64,000 nucleotides of DNA. It comes from Anniella stebbinsi. Its lineage: Eukaryota; Chordata; Lepidosauria; Squamata; Anniellidae. The stretch's first letter is position 1, and every line of letters starts with the position of its first letter. A model generated the notes under the pieces. That model had not been told where the DNA came from. It was given only the letters and a program-made list of their open reading frames with translations, and searched no databases. Positions 28,898 to 41,524 of the stretch are shown in pieces. The stretch covers positions 295,027,973 to 295,091,972 of the forward strand of contig JARDYH010000002.1 of assembly GCA_029215795.1 (NCBI GenBank), in the 5' to 3' direction. The position numbers were made by a program, and so were the translations under genes.

Positions 28898-29786
28898 GGG
28901 CTCCATCACATCTACTTTCCCCTCCCCCCAGTTTGCGTCCGTGGTTTCCCCCTCCATTTCCTTAGCGAGTCGAGCGCTGGGCACTTCCATGTATGTGCGT
29001 TGATGCGCTATCTAAGCTCATGTATCTTTTCACCTGTATCACTACTATGCCGGCAAAATCTCCTGTCTACCCCTCCTTCCCCTTGCAGTTAATTTTGAAT
29101 TTTTTTTTTATTTCTGGGCAAATTCAATAGTACAGCAGCCTGAAACTGCCCAATTACGGTAAAACAACACACTATGCTTTCCCCTAAGATCATATCCAAC
29201 AAGATAAGTGAAGAGAAAGTATTACAATTAGTTTTTGGAGACGTTTGTGGTTAATGTTGTCATGGCAAGGGGAAACCGACATTGTTCTGGTCAGGAAACC
29301 CAGACATGCCTACTCAGGAGTAAGAACCATAGAGTTGAATGGAACCAAGTCCAGGGCACAGGCTGCGGCAGCCTCGCTTGCTTTCTCTGCGGGGCGTTCA
29401 GGCACCCTCTCTCCCTCCCCCTTCATGGTTGAGCCAAGAACTGCCCCAGCCTCCTCTTATCTTGTTTAACATAATCTTAGGGAAAAGCATAGTGAGTTGT
29501 TGTGCCATAATTGCACAGTTTCAGGCTGCCAAACTAATGTATTTGCGCAGAAATAAAAAAATATTAAAAAATATATTAAAAAATAACTACAGGGGGAAGG
29601 AGAACATAGGGGGCGGGGGTGGAAGTTTTCGCTGGCATAGTAGTGACACAGTTGAAAAGATACATGAGCTGGAATAGTGCAACAATGCACAGACGTGAAA
29701 GTGCCTAGTGCTGGACTCGCTAAGTAAATGGAGGGGGAAACCACGGACACAAATTGGGGGGGGGGGGAGTAGGTGTGAGGGAGCCC
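28898..29786. mobile_element. DNA element with ~310-bp inverted repeats
   Basis: Left arm 28898-29209 and right arm 29455-29786 are inverted copies (for example CCGTGGTTTCCCCCTCCATT against AATGGAGGGGGAAACCACGG, and GCAGCCTGAAACTG against CAGTTTCAGGCTGC). Terminal motif GGGCTCCATCACATCTACT. The centre (29210-29454) is single-copy and holds CCTACTCAGGAGTAAG. No transposase frame; no clear target duplication, so the superfamily is open. A related but shorter element may lie at 53006-53637. Confidence 0.8.
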
Positions 29787-29799
29787 TCAGATCAGAGGA

Positions 29800-30350
29800 A
29801 AGGAAGTACCTTTTTACAATCTGCATTGTTAAACCATGGAAGTATGTATTACAAGATGTTGTGATGACTGCAAACTGGGGCAGCCTTAAAAGTTGATTAG
29901 ACAAATTCATGGAGGAAAAGGCTATCAAGGGCTACTAGTCATGATGGCTATATTTGATATATTTATTTAAAATTAGTTTTAGCCTGCCTTTAAGGGTAGA
30001 GCTCTCCCAAAGCAGCATGCAAGATAAAAACAGTACAAAACAATTCAAAACAATTACAATTTTAAAAAAATCAATAAAAACAAATATTACCAAAAAATGA
30101 TCAAACAAAAATAAACAACAACTCTGCAGTCCACAGACTATAAAAAGTCCAGTGAAAACAGATGTGCCTTCAAAGTTTCCCTGAAGTTGTGTAAAGAGGG
30201 GGCCTGCCAAAACTCTAACGGAAGCTGACAGGAGTGTGGGGCCACCACTGAAATGGCCCTCTCCCTTGTACTCAGAGGCATGCTCCCCCACCCTGCGGTG
30301 GACTTGTCCTCTTTCTTGAGTTCGTCTAACCTACGGGTGGGGAACTTCTT
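29800..30350. mobile_element. LINE tail fragment followed by an L2/SINE-type repeat
   Basis: 29800-29945 has the WKYVLQDV-like block and GGCTATCAAGGGCTACTAGTCATGATGGCTA, matching the sense 3' end at 14455-14830. 29948-30350 (TAGCCTGCCTTTAAGGG... AATGGCCCTCTCCCTTGTACTCAGAGGCA) looks like the same repeat type as 33125-33570, antisense to a LINE tail. Assignment of the second part is tentative. Confidence 0.45.
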
Positions 30351-30807
30351 TCAGCCTGTCTGCAGTTTGTTGCATTTTCTGATAGGTGCACAGCTGAGTG
30401 CCGCTTTGGGGTTGAAATGTTCAGCTGAGAAACTGCCTATGGTTAAAGTATGACAATATTTATAGGTGCCAGGAGTGGTGCTCCTAGACAAATGAGAATG
30501 ATGTCACTAAACATCATGATCTAATTCGCAATTTGAATTTATGTCTGTTGTAATGTTCAGATGCATTATGAATCAAATCTTACTCCCCTCAGAGTTTCTC
30601 CTGCTCAGAATGTAAAAAACAAGCTGATGTTTTTTCTTAATCCAAATTATGGATGCTAATTGCTGCTCAAACAAAGCTAAGGGTGTGTTGTTGTTGTTTT
30701 TTAGAACAGAACCTCCTATGAGAAGACCTCCTACATCCTTTTTATTTACCGGAAACTGTTTTCAGACTTGGTTATTCACATGGTGCAAAGGAATAAAAGT
30801 GAGACTT

Positions 30808-31015
30808 GGGCCAGATCTACACCAAGCAAGATATAGGAGTATGAATCAGTATGAAAGTGGTGTATAAAAGGCAGGAGCCACGCTACTGCTTTATAGCGGT
30901 ATTGAAGTGCACTGAAAACTGTTGGCACATACCATATCCTGCTATATCCTGCTTGGTGTGGCTCCTGCCTTTTATATACCACTTTCATGCAGCTTCTGCT
31001 TGGTGTAGATCTGGC
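30808..31015. mobile_element. MITE with GGCCAGATCTACAC ends, copy 2
   Basis: GGGCCAGATCTACACCAAGC at the left is mirrored by GCTTGGTGTAGATCTGGC at the right, with inner GTATAAAAGGCAGGAGCC mirrored as GGCTCCTGCCTTTTATATAC. Same family as 27543-27757. Confidence 0.75.
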
Positions 31016-33124
31016 TTGTGTTATGGTGCAATACACTCTCTTATTTAGAGCACGGTTAAAGGCAAACAATATGCTACTGCAGGTAGCATGCAGCTATGTC
31101 TGTTCTGGTTTTTTTTGGTGTGTGTGTGTTAGTGCAGGGAAACCAATCTGAATTGAGACCACAGTTAAAGTCCCTTACCCACATTATGGTAGTGCTTTGA
31201 TCTTGCTTACCTTTGAGTAAAACAACGAAACAAAAAATGGAACCGAAGTAGCTGCACGCTATCTATAAGGCATTGTTTGATCGTAAGGGCCGAAAGAGAC
31301 ATTACTCTAGCAGCTATGTGGAATTTTTCCCCTTCATTTTTATAGTAGAGACAGGGGCCTCAATCCATACCTTGAAAGCCTCCTACCCTTGTGCTAGGAT
31401 CCTGATCCAGATTGTGTTCTTTGTGCCTACTTAGAGTACGCACGGGCAGTGGGGTGGGGGTGAGACTTAGCTGCTAGATACCGATTTAAAGTAATGCCTG
31501 CTTTGTAGGGATGGGAGAACCAGCAAGGTTCGAGGTCATCCTGATTCTCCAATTTTCATCTCTGACCTGGCTCATTCCTGAATATGAGATTTTTTTAAAA
31601 AAATGCATTTAGATGCACATTTTTAAAGCACATGCCCAAAATGTACACTTCCTTTCCATACATTAAAGACTAAAAATGCCCCCCTTTTTTTTAAAAAAGC
31701 ACACTTTTGACGACGAACACAAATTCAGGAGGAATGTGAGCTTTTCCAGAAAATTATGCACCTGTTTGCATTTGCTTTCGAGGTTGCAAATGGGGCAAAC
31801 TTCAAAGTAAATTGAATCCAAACAAAATGGCATAGAACATTGGTACATCATTATCAAATGCTGAAGCATGATATGAAAGCAGGTGTGGTTATTTCTGGGC
31901 TGATTCCAGGGGTGAGTAGGTGGGAAATCAATGGGAAAAACAAAAGTTACCCAGCCAGGAGGGAAACATAAGTTGGGTTTTATTATTCAAGTTGCAGTCT
32001 GAGCCAAACCCAAGGCAACTGGGAGAACACTGGTTGGGTCTTCTTGATGAGAGATTTGCTATCTTCCAAAATCTCAAGACATGTTATTATGCCCCAAATT
32101 TTATTCAGGATAAAAGTCTTTGAAATTGCTTGCATTCAATGGAGATGTTTTGGAAAAGTCACAAGAGAATGACTTTTGCCTACTATTTTTACATTGTAAT
32201 ATGGACTTTCAGATGTAGCAGAGTTAGATTAGACAGAGAAAAATCAACACCCCTGGTTTGCCATTTAGATGTTTGGGCCTAAACCTTTGTGTATAACCTG
32301 GTATCAGGACCAGAAAAGTCATTCCACAAACTATTAAATGTTGTTAAAGGTTTGATGCTTAGGTTTTCATTTTAGCCGCTTGGTCAGATAATAAAGTCTC
32401 ATTTTCCATCATGGTAGCACGATGGAGTAACACCGCACAAATGGGAACATGGTTTTCAGCTCTTCTCTTTCCCTCCAGCATGTGACTCTGATTATCTGCA
32501 GATCCTTTGAGTGCTCATGATTTCAATCAGCGATTTGTTCATTCACTGCCTTTTTGTTTATTGATTTATAAGCCCTTTAGAGCTGCATCATTATTGCCAG
32601 CATTTTCCTCTCCATGGGGGCAAAACAGTACTTCGTTAATAGTGTGTCAGAAGCTATTTGAAACTGACAGTGTGTTTTGAAGTTGGGAAAGAGAGGTGAC
32701 ATATTTATATGAGCCTGCCAGAAATGATCGTGAACCATAATTACTGTATCTGAAGGGTTTTGGGGGGGGGGCAAAATCTACAGGCGCCAGAGGGAGCCTC
32801 TCTGTAGTGCTGTGGCACCATTGAAAAATGTGTTGCTCAATTCAACCTAACTAGCAAACAGTCAGAAATCTTGATGGGCAGTAGCAACAACTGGAAATGT
32901 GTCACCGAGGTCTTGGCTAAATTCTAAACAAACATATGGGTTCAATGTTTGGATTTGAGGTATATTCAATCCATTGTCTGGGTTTGGAACACCCTGGGTT
33001 GCCTCCTCCTGGTATGGCGCTACCTCATAAATGAGATGGGACTCAGCTGGATATACAGTTACTCCCTGCATAGGGCTGTGAGCAGAGTCCAAATACAGAT
33101 GAAGTACTCATTTGGTGAAATAGC
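31016..33124. other. No gene; old hAT-like fragment and a repeat-free stretch
   Basis: TAGGGATGGGAGAACC at 31507 resembles a hAT left end, but no matching right end was found. 32340-32760 is repeat-free and motif-rich (GATTATCTGCAG, TTCAATCAGCGATTTGTT, CATAATTACTG) and is a candidate conserved non-coding block. No supported coding frame. Confidence 0.35.
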
Positions 33125-33570
33125 TCCCTTTTCATGTTTATTTATTTATTTATTTTATTTATTTTATTTTATTTCTATATCGCCCAATAGCCAAAGTTCT
33201 CTGGGCAGTTCCCAAAAATTTAAGCCATAAGGTACAGCATAAAATATAAAACATGGAAGCTTAAAACCACAATATAAAAGTATCACCAGAATAAAACTGA
33301 GCAGCTGTGGAGAGATTTGAAATACAGATTTAAAACAACAGAGCTAAAAGAGTAGGATAGCATGTAAAAATACTGGGAAAATAAAAAGGTCTTCACTTGG
33401 CACTGAAAGGAGTACAACATAGGTGCCAGCTGAACCTCTCTAGGAAGCTTATTCCACAGCTAGGGTGCCACAGCAGAAAAGGACCTCTTCCTGTAGCTGC
33501 CCACCTCACTTGCTTTTGCAGGGGTTCCCAAAGAAGGACCTTAGAAGATGATCTTAGGGTCTGGGCAGGT
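33125..33570. mobile_element. L2/SINE-type repeat with TTTATTTATTTA tail, antisense
   Basis: The A/T-rich tail (33140-33175) is followed by TATATCGCCCAATAGCCAAAG, TCTCTGGGCAGTTC and a GGAAGCTTATTCCACAGC block. This order is common in squamate genomes as an antisense retroposon. The family name is not certain. Confidence 0.5.
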
Positions 33571-33578
33571 GCATACAG

Positions 33579-33882
33579 TAGGCTGACCAGATAAAATCCA
33601 GGTCAGGGCTCATGTAAAGAAAAAGGAATTTCAGCCAGTGTCATTTGTATGCAATTAGTTCCTGGTGAAATTCCCTCTTCATCACAACAATTAAAGTTAC
33701 AGGCACTATATTAGAGTGACCAAATACAAAAGAAGGCAGGGCCCCTGCAACTTTAACTGTTGTGATGAAGAGGGAATTTCACCAGGAATAATTGCATACA
33801 AATGACACTGGCTGAAATTCCCTTTTCTCTACAACTGTTAAAGTCACATGAGCCCTGACCTGGATTTTAACTGGTCACCCTA
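33579..33882. mobile_element. Near-palindromic hAT-like MITE, copy 3 (subtype A)
   Basis: 304 bp, TAGGCTGACCAGATAAAATC at the left and GGTCACCCTA at the right. Slightly shorter than full length, with the GTAACTTTAACAGTTG block lost from the left arm. No clear target duplication. First of three copies within 1.5 kb. Confidence 0.85.
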
Positions 33883-34168
33883 ACTTTCAGGGCTTGCCCA
33901 TGATTCACTAGGACTTAAACAAATTCCCCTTTGGGCTATAGCTATCTATCCATAATTATTTCTAGGCTGCCTTTAAGGCTGGAACCCTCTCCAGGACAAG
34001 ATTGTTCCTTTAGTCGTCTTGAGCTATCCAAAACTTTGAGACAGAAATGCAGGTGCAGATGCAAACTACATGCAGTTTGCATACAAGCTCATTTTACATT
34101 CCAAGTTTTAGGAGAAGTTGTCTAGGGAAAAGTAGCTAGAGTGAAATACTCAATAAGAGCTACTAACC

Positions 34169-34487
34169 TAGGGTGACCAGATAAAATCCAGGTTAGGGCT
34201 CATGTAACTTTAACAGTTGTAGAGAAAAGGGAATTTCAGCCAGGTCATTTGTATGCAATTAGTTCCTGGTGACATTCCCTCTTCATCACAACTGTTAAAG
34301 TTGCAGGACCCCTGCCTTCTTTTGTATTTGGTCACTCTAATATAATGCCTGCAACTTTAACTGTTGTGATGAAGAGGGAATTTCACCAGGAACTAATTGC
34401 ATACAAATGACACTGGCTGAAATTCCTTTTTTTCTACAACTGTTAAAGTTACATGAGCCCTAACCTGGATTTTATCTGTTCAGCCTA
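34169..34487. mobile_element. Near-palindromic hAT-like MITE, copy 4 (subtype A)
   Basis: 319 bp with perfect 8-bp duplications TACTAACC (34161-34168 and 34488-34495). Both arms complete. Confidence 0.92.
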
Positions 34488-34791
34488 TACTAACCTATCA
34501 AAGGAGAGCTTATATACTTGCTGTCCCTGATTCACCCATTGTAGCTGGTCTGCTTCTTCATTGGCTACAGCTGGGTCTTCCTCCTCATGAGTAGACCCAT
34601 GCTCCTGATTAAATCCTGGGTGAAAGGGCTTTCTGGCAGCTAGGCAGGTGCTCTGACAAAGACTCTAAGTGTCCTACCTGGTTCATCATCACTATTGCTC
34701 CAGAGAGCTATGGGACAAAAGAGGAGTCAGGAGTCCTGGATGGACTTGGGATGGGGTCAAAGGGTTTTTTGGGGGGGGACTTCAGGTAAGA

Positions 34792-35111
34792 TAGGCTGAC
34801 CATATGAAAAGGAGGACAGAGCTCATGTAACTTTAACAGTTGTAGAGAAAAGGGAATTTCAGCCAGTGTCATTTGTATGCAATTAGTTCCTGGTGAAATT
34901 CCCTCTTCATCACAACAGTTAAAGTTGCAGGGGCCCTGCCTTCTTTTGTTTATGGTCACTCTAGTATAGTGCCTGCAACTTTAACTGTTGTGATGAAGAA
35001 GGAATTTCACCAGGAACTAATTGCATACAAATGACACTGGCTGAAATTCCCTCTTCTCTACAACTGTTAAAGTTACATGAGCCCTGTCCTCCTTTTCATA
35101 TGGTCAGCCTA
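34792..35111. mobile_element. Near-palindromic hAT-like MITE, copy 5 (subtype B)
   Basis: 320 bp, starting TAGGCTGACCATATGAAAAG. The flanks share GGTAAGA; the eighth base matches if the terminal A at the right is counted with the duplication. The outermost ~20 bp beyond the first ten differ from subtype A, while the inner arms are the same. Confidence 0.88.
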
Positions 35112-35539
35112 GGTAAGACATCTTTGTGATGGGACTCCTCAGGTTGTCCCACATCTTCTATGGGAGTGCAGTTTGCTGTGAAAACCAATCTTCCTCCTCT
35201 TCCAAAGAGGTCTTCCCTGAGCTTGGGTTGCCCGGGAGCCTGACAGAATTTGAGGGAACAGATGTTTGATTTATAAAGCATCCAAGTATTACAAGCCAGG
35301 CAAATTGATTAATTACAAAATTCAGCAACATCACTAGTGAAGAGTATTTATACCAGTACTGCATATTGGCTAATCTACATGTTGCATGGGAAATCCATGA
35401 TGGGATCTCCTGCAGTGACTTTGAATGAAACAGAATTACAGGGATCTGCCAGGTTGATCAGACCCTTCTGCACCATTTCTCCAGTCTATATTGGCCACTG
35501 CAGATTGCCCTGTTACCCCACAGATTAAAAAACAAGTAC

Positions 35540-35702
35540 TATAACCAATTACCTAGGGAAGTAGTGAGCTCTCTTACACTAGAAACATTCAAGATGCAGC
35601 TGGACAGCCATCTGTCAGCTATGCTTTAAAGGTGGATTCCTGCATTGAGCAGGGGGTTGGACTCGATGTCCTTATAGGCCCCTTCCAACTCTACTATTCT
35701 GT
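35540..35702 (+). mobile_element. CR1 LINE 3' end fragment
   Basis: CCTAGGGAAGTAGTGAGCTC, the ACATTCAAGATGCAGCTGGA block, GTTGGACTCGATG and CTACTATTCTGTGATTCTA follow the CR1 3' end in order, as at 18540-18707. Confidence 0.8.
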
Positions 35703-35712
35703 GATTCTACTG

Positions 35713-37129
35713 GAATCTAACTCCTGGTGGATCTTAAATCTGGGGGCATTAAGAGTGGAAGCAGCCCAAGTGGGCACTGCAGAGCACTGGAAACAGGAAA
35801 GAAAAATGCAAAGAGATCAACCAAATCTACAAAAGCCACACAAACATCTAACAAGGCAAATGTAGTCCAGGTGTCCTACTTTACAAAGCACAGCCCTCTT
35901 TTTGGGGCATCTAGCAGAGGACAGTCATCTGTTTTAAGGTGTCTTCTATTTTGAAGGGCTTGCAGACCAAGTTTGGCTTAATGTCAAAGAAACATAAGGA
36001 GAGAGAGCATCAGGACCCTTGAACTTGCCCATTAACACTCAGCATCTGGACTGCAGACTGAGGAGGCACGCACTTTGCCTAGACCCTATCTTTAAAGTGC
36101 AGAGTTGGCACCACTCTGTTGCCAACCCCTGTGGTATCGCTGCTGCAGGGTAGTGGTGAGTTGTCTTGACGAAAGGAGGTCACATGGGGCTTCCAGCGGC
36201 CATTCGGCTTGCTGGGCCCGTCCCCTCCCCCTCGCTCAACTTCCTTCCACCAATGGTAGGTTGCCATCCACCAGGAACGCCCCCCGGTGTGGTGATGGAG
36301 TGAGGACAGATTGCAAAAGTGCGATGTTGACCTCGCTCCAGCAGGAAAAGTTGCAGTAAGTCCCTGACTTTTCCCCTGCACATTTTCGTCTCTTTTCTCC
36401 ATAGTAGCTTCAAATCAGGGCTGTGTCATATAATCGACACAGGGCCGATTCGGAGCCACCATGGAGCAAAGATGATGTTTAGCCAGCCCCTTAGTCTGTC
36501 TTCTCTACTAGGGTGATATGAGATGTATTGTATTTCTATTTAAATTGTAGTCGTTACTTCTAGGTTTGTTCCATTTACACATAAAACGGCATTTATATGT
36601 GTGCAAATTGGTGTCCTCATTTTTGCCGACATGTAGGTAGGCACCCTAAAGCCAAAGAGCATCAGGTGACGAAGCCTAATTCATCTCCCTGTAATAAGAG
36701 TACCCAGGACTTTTTCTTTGGCCTCAGCAAGAAATGACTTGGTTTGGGGCTCCTGCACCTTTTGCCTTTCCCCACCCTGTGCCTTGCCAAGGCTCCGTCA
36801 GTGTCTCACACTGCCCCCCTCATGGATAAGTGCCTCATCCGAACTTACCCAATCTGCCTTTGCACTGACCTGCTCCAATGATCTTGCTATCCCGCATAGG
36901 CCTCGCTGACTCAGCAGAAAGCCCGGACTAGCATCTGAGTATTCATGTGGTTAAATGGGTGTCAAGTGTTCAACCTGTTCTGGAGGGGGTTGCATTCCCT
37001 CTACAGGATCGGGTTTGTAGTTTGGGGGGTGCTCATTGGCCCCAAATTGTCACTTGAGGCATAGGTGGACTCAGTGGCATGAAGCACCGTTTATCGATTT
37101 AGACTGATATACCAACTACGCCCTAATTT
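35713..37129. other. No gene recognised
   Basis: 36090-36480 is G/C-richer, with a CCACCGGGGCG-like composition and short mirrored blocks (GTGTCATATAATCGACACAGGGCC), and could be an old DNA element with undefined ends. Overlapping frames on both strands there show no known protein. Confidence 0.3.
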
Positions 37130-37340
37130 GGACAGACATAGCCTAGCTACAGTTATTCATGCTCTCATAAACTCTCGTCTGGATTACTGCAATGCATTAT
37201 ACATGGGGCTGCTTTTGAAAACAGTCTGAAACTTCAGCTGGTCCAAAACAGGACAGCAAACGGGGACTGACCAACGAGTCCATGTGATGCCAGAAGTTTT
37301 CCAGCTTCACTGACTGCCAGTCCCTGTCCAGGCCTGATTC
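37130..37340 (+). mobile_element. L2/CR1-class LINE fragment (end of reverse transcriptase)
   Basis: Conceptual translation gives SRLDYCNALYMG, the conserved RT C-terminal motif of this LINE class, then decays with stops. A parallel copy starts at 52200. Confidence 0.65.
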
Positions 37341-37344
37341 AAAG

Positions 37345-37447
37345 TGCTGGTATGTTGTGAGAATAAGGAGGGGAGGAAGAGGAGGATCATATAAATCTCA
37401 TAGAGTCCTTTGGAGGAAAAGCAGGATATAAATGTAACAAATAAATA
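37345..37447 (+). mobile_element. 3' fragment of a Sauria-type SINE
   Basis: TTGTGAGAATAAGGAGGGGA, AGGAGGATCATATAAATC and GCAGGATATAAATGTAACAAATAAATA match the body and tail of the copy at 48255-48515. Confidence 0.65.
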
Positions 37448-37455
37448 CTCTAGAG

Positions 37456-39906
37456 TAGGGATGTGCATGCCCGAAATATCGTATTGTATCGTTATTGGAA
37501 TTTTGGACCAAAAAAATTATCGTCTCCGATTATATCATGGGTGAACCGTATCGTATTGTATTTCCGATAATTATCGGAAATCCAGTATTATATCGTTTCT
37601 CCATTTTGCCCTAGAGACTCTACTCCAGAGTTGATTTTTGAGTCAGAAAGGCCTAAACTTCTTAATTTTCAAAGTTACAGGTTTGAAACTTGGTCACAGT
37701 GCAGACTGAGTGTTGCTAGTCTTGTGTGCCAAATTTTAGAACAATCGGTGCAAGCATTACTCGGAAGTAAGCTTTCAAATACACTGTTTCAGGTGGCTGA
37801 AATGTCCTTTTTCAAGAGCCGTCGTCCAGTACTCATGGGCATCTCACAGATGGCCTTACGGGGATTCATCTGTGCCCAATTTCAGATGCACAGCTGCAGG
37901 CATTACTCGGAAGTAAGCTCTCAACAACATGCACTGTTTCCGGTAATACACTCCATGCTGCTGAGACTTATAGGTATATTTTTATGAATACAATGAACTT
38001 TGAAAACCTGTGGATAAACCTAGGCAGTGCCTTCCATATGCAATCATAAAAGTAAAATGTGTTACTCAGAAGATGGTGAACTGCTGCTACCTTGTCTCAT
38101 TGATTAGGCCACGCATGTCTACAAATTAAAAGGATTGGGGGGTAGGGGAATAGCACGGGTGGTACATTTATTTTAGAGCCAGCCTTAGCAGGCAGGGCCT
38201 CATTGGGCCAGTAGATACCCTGGAAGTGCGCAAACCTGCAGGATCCCACTAAAACTAAAAAAACTTAAAAGCATATTATTATTATCCGGTCCTATGCATG
38301 CGTGGCACAGTGAGTGGATGCATTCCACCACGGTAGCAGAACTGCTGCTGCCTTGACTCAAGAGATTAGGCCATGCATGTCTAAGTACAAATGAAATAAT
38401 AAAAGGATCGGGGGGTGGGGGAATAGCATGGGCATTACAGGTTTTTTAGCCAGCCTTCACAGGCAGGGCCTCATTGGGCCAGGAGATACCCCAGGTAGTG
38501 AGGAAACCTGGAGGATCCCATCAAAACAACCCTCACGCACCACCTTGACCTCATCATGCTTGAAAATTAAAATGACCCAGTCTGCCCGCTATCCCCGTGC
38601 AGGCAGGTGGGCAGTTCTTCATGCCAGAGCTGCATACATTGGCTGGAGCAGTGGCAAGTAGTAGTCACGTTCTGGGTAGAGGTGGGCACATTGGCTGGAG
38701 CAGAATAGTCACGTTCAGGGTAGAGGTAGGCACATTGCCAAATTAATATAAGTCATGTTCAGGGTAGAGGTAGGCACATTGCCTGGACCAGAGTCTATAA
38801 AAAAAAATGTGTGAGGGGGATGCTTCTGCTGTCCCTCAGTAACGGACTCCTCAACCTAGGGATGTAATGATGAAAAATAATAATACAGGAATCTCTCAAC
38901 TCAAGGCTCACTATAGCAGTCCCTCCAGACTGGAAACATTGGATGGAGCAGTGTCTTTCAAAAAGAAATAAAATATGCGAGAGGGAGAGACAGCAACCCC
39001 AGAAATGTCCCCAGCAGCAACAGAATCTCTCCTAGACCCAGACCCACCTCACCCAAGGCGTGCCTCAGAGCCACGTTTCATACTGCTACAAAGTGATTGC
39101 AATTAATAATTACAATGTATGCTTTGCCTACAGTTTGTGAGTTTGTGTGCTGCTCTGACCACACAGATCCTGTGTAGTAGGCTACACAACACACCAGCAC
39201 ACTCGCAGTCAATCAAGCAAACACACACACCCAGAGAGAGAGAGAGAGAGGGAGAGAAATATAATTTTTTAAAATATATATATAATATTTTGTTTTTTTA
39301 AAGAAAGTTAAACAGGGAAGAGGACAAAACACATTCCCTCAGTCACAGTACCCCCGCTCATGCTAACCTAACCCTTCAAACAAACCAACCAGAAAAAAAT
39401 TATAACTCAACGTCTCAAACACACAAGCAACGCACAGCCAAAGGAACCTGAGACACAAAGATGCAAGACTACAATGAATCTCCAACAATTCGCCACCAAG
39501 TAACTATAAGACCCAGGAGCCAGGACAGAGCTCCAACAAAATCCACCCTTCTCCCCTCAACACCTAACTCCCAACAGAGCTGGAACATCAAGTGTGGGGG
39601 TTTTATGCGGGGATATCCTTAGCCCTCCTCCAACATTGTGATTGGAGCCTGCTGCAATCCTTGCTGCACGATTGGTCACTGAATCTGTCAGTCTCATCAA
39701 GCACACCCCACCTTCTAGCTCCGTTCATGTGGCAGCAAAAGAGAAAGAGACTTACAATAAAATGATAAAATACAATAATTATCGTAGGATTTTTTATCGT
39801 CTCTGATAATTATCGTAGGGTTTCCTATCGTATCGTTAACCGCATGCACGATAAAGAGCATATTGTATCGTTATCATACATTTTAACGATACAATACACA
39901 TCCCTA
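37456..39906. mobile_element. 2.45-kb hAT-like element with ATCGTATCG subterminal repeats
   Basis: Flanked by perfect 8-bp duplications CTCTAGAG (37448-37455 and 39907-39914). Ends TAGGGATGTG and CACATCCCTA. The outer ~150 bp at both sides are packed with ATCGTATTG, TTATCG and AATTATCG motifs in both orientations. The interior has duplicated blocks (CATTACTCGGAAGTAAGCT twice; a GCAGGGCCTCATTGGGCCAG block twice; GTTCAGGGTAGAGGTAGGCACATT repeats) and a GA-rich run near 39231-39256. The longest frame (37631-37987) has no transposase feature. Layout parallels the element at 16304. Confidence 0.88.
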
Positions 39907-39914
39907 CTCTAGAG

Positions 39915-41524
39915 TAAAAATGAAAATGAAGACATAGCTGCTAGATATAGGTTTAAAGTAATGTTTGTTTTAGCCCTAAAAGTCAATGCTTACAGGATTC
40001 TTCTGTGCATGCAGTTGGAATACTCATGCTTGTCACAGGACATTGAGAGCCAGAACTCAGAATGAACAGCAGCGGCCATGCTGAAGACATTCATGAGAAG
40101 TGACTCTTGGACACCCCACATCTATCAGTTAGGTACTTGTACTGGAACATCGTCTGTAGGGATAATAATAAGTGCTGGTGCCCCGCTGATGTCACCTCCT
40201 TTCCTACTCCACATGTTATGTCTACACAGGAATATAAGAAGTCATCACCTACCCTCTGTGGTCCCAGGAAACCATTTGGCTGGAGTAGTAGGAACCCAAT
40301 ATAATTTGATATAGATGTGCCATATATTATGGAACTGGTTTTTAATATGATGATGTGCTATAATAACTCACCAGTTTTTAAAAAAAGAAAGAAAAGAAAA
40401 GGCCAGTTTCTCTGGAAGATGGAAATCCTGTTTAGATGCAACACTACCATGATTATATTGGTTTGCAGTGGGCCATAGACAGCTGGATATAATCAAATTA
40501 AAATTAAAAACTCATTGGGAGCAATGGACAGTATTTTCACAGATTGCCTATAAATCTACAATAACTAGGTCTCCCTTCTTGTAACATCAAAAACATTTTT
40601 AGTGTCTCATTAGCGGGGAAATTTATTGCTCAACTATTGAACTATGTCAATTTTAAAAAACACTGTGTGACTAATTCCAGAAATCATGGATTTGATTTGT
40701 ATTCATTTTGGGCTGCCAGAAAGGCTGAGCCAAGTTATTTTCCCCCCATGATAAAATGACACTAATCATGAAATTAAAGGACATTGCATGTCTTCGGTTT
40801 GGAAAATAAAGTTATTTTTTAATATAAATATTCTTGCACCCTTCCTTTTCAATAAAGGAAACAGACATTGCAGCCCAGGCAAGTTCATATTCCAGCTGTG
40901 ATTTTTTTTATTTTTATTTTTGGTTTTAAATAAAGGATTCAATGACGGTTCTAAAGAAGAAGTTCTTATTTTGTATTACAGTGTGTTTTCCAGCTGTGCA
41001 TATTGGAGGGGTTTGTCATAGGAATAGTCTGAAAATACAAACGTTCAGCCATTTTCAATGAAGCACATATGGGATCAGGGGAAAATATTTCATAAGCATA
41101 TGTTTTGCATGACAGATTATGTGATACCGATACTTAGGAGCTCTGCTAAGAGTTAGCAGCCTTAACTTGCATGAATTTTGTCTTGCCTCTAGGTAATTTT
41201 GGCTAGGTGCTTTAGCAGTGAAACTCTAAGCTTTATTAACAAACATGAGTAAATAATGTTAAGACTCAAATAAGTTCATTGTAGGGCAGTCCTTAACATG
41301 CCCACTCTCAAGCATCCCCTCTGAGTTCAATGGGACTGACTTCCATGTATGGGGCACAATTCTATGTATGTTTAGAAAGAACAAAGTCCTGCAATTCCCA
41401 GCATTCCCCAGGCAGTCAGTTATTTAGAACCTTGTTCACACCTTATATTTCAGGGAAACTATGGGGAAGCAGATCACGGGAAAGCCGTCTGTAGGCGACC
41501 CAAAACAGCCACTGTCTATCTGAA
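39915..41524. other. No recognisable feature
   Basis: AT-rich sequence without a supported frame, RNA gene or repeat family. Confidence 0.4.

Noticed and set aside
37631..37987. 118-codon frame in the 2.45-kb hAT-like element as a transposase remnant
   Set aside because: No DDE, hAT dimerisation or BED-type motif is visible, and the frame lies in internally duplicated non-coding sequence.
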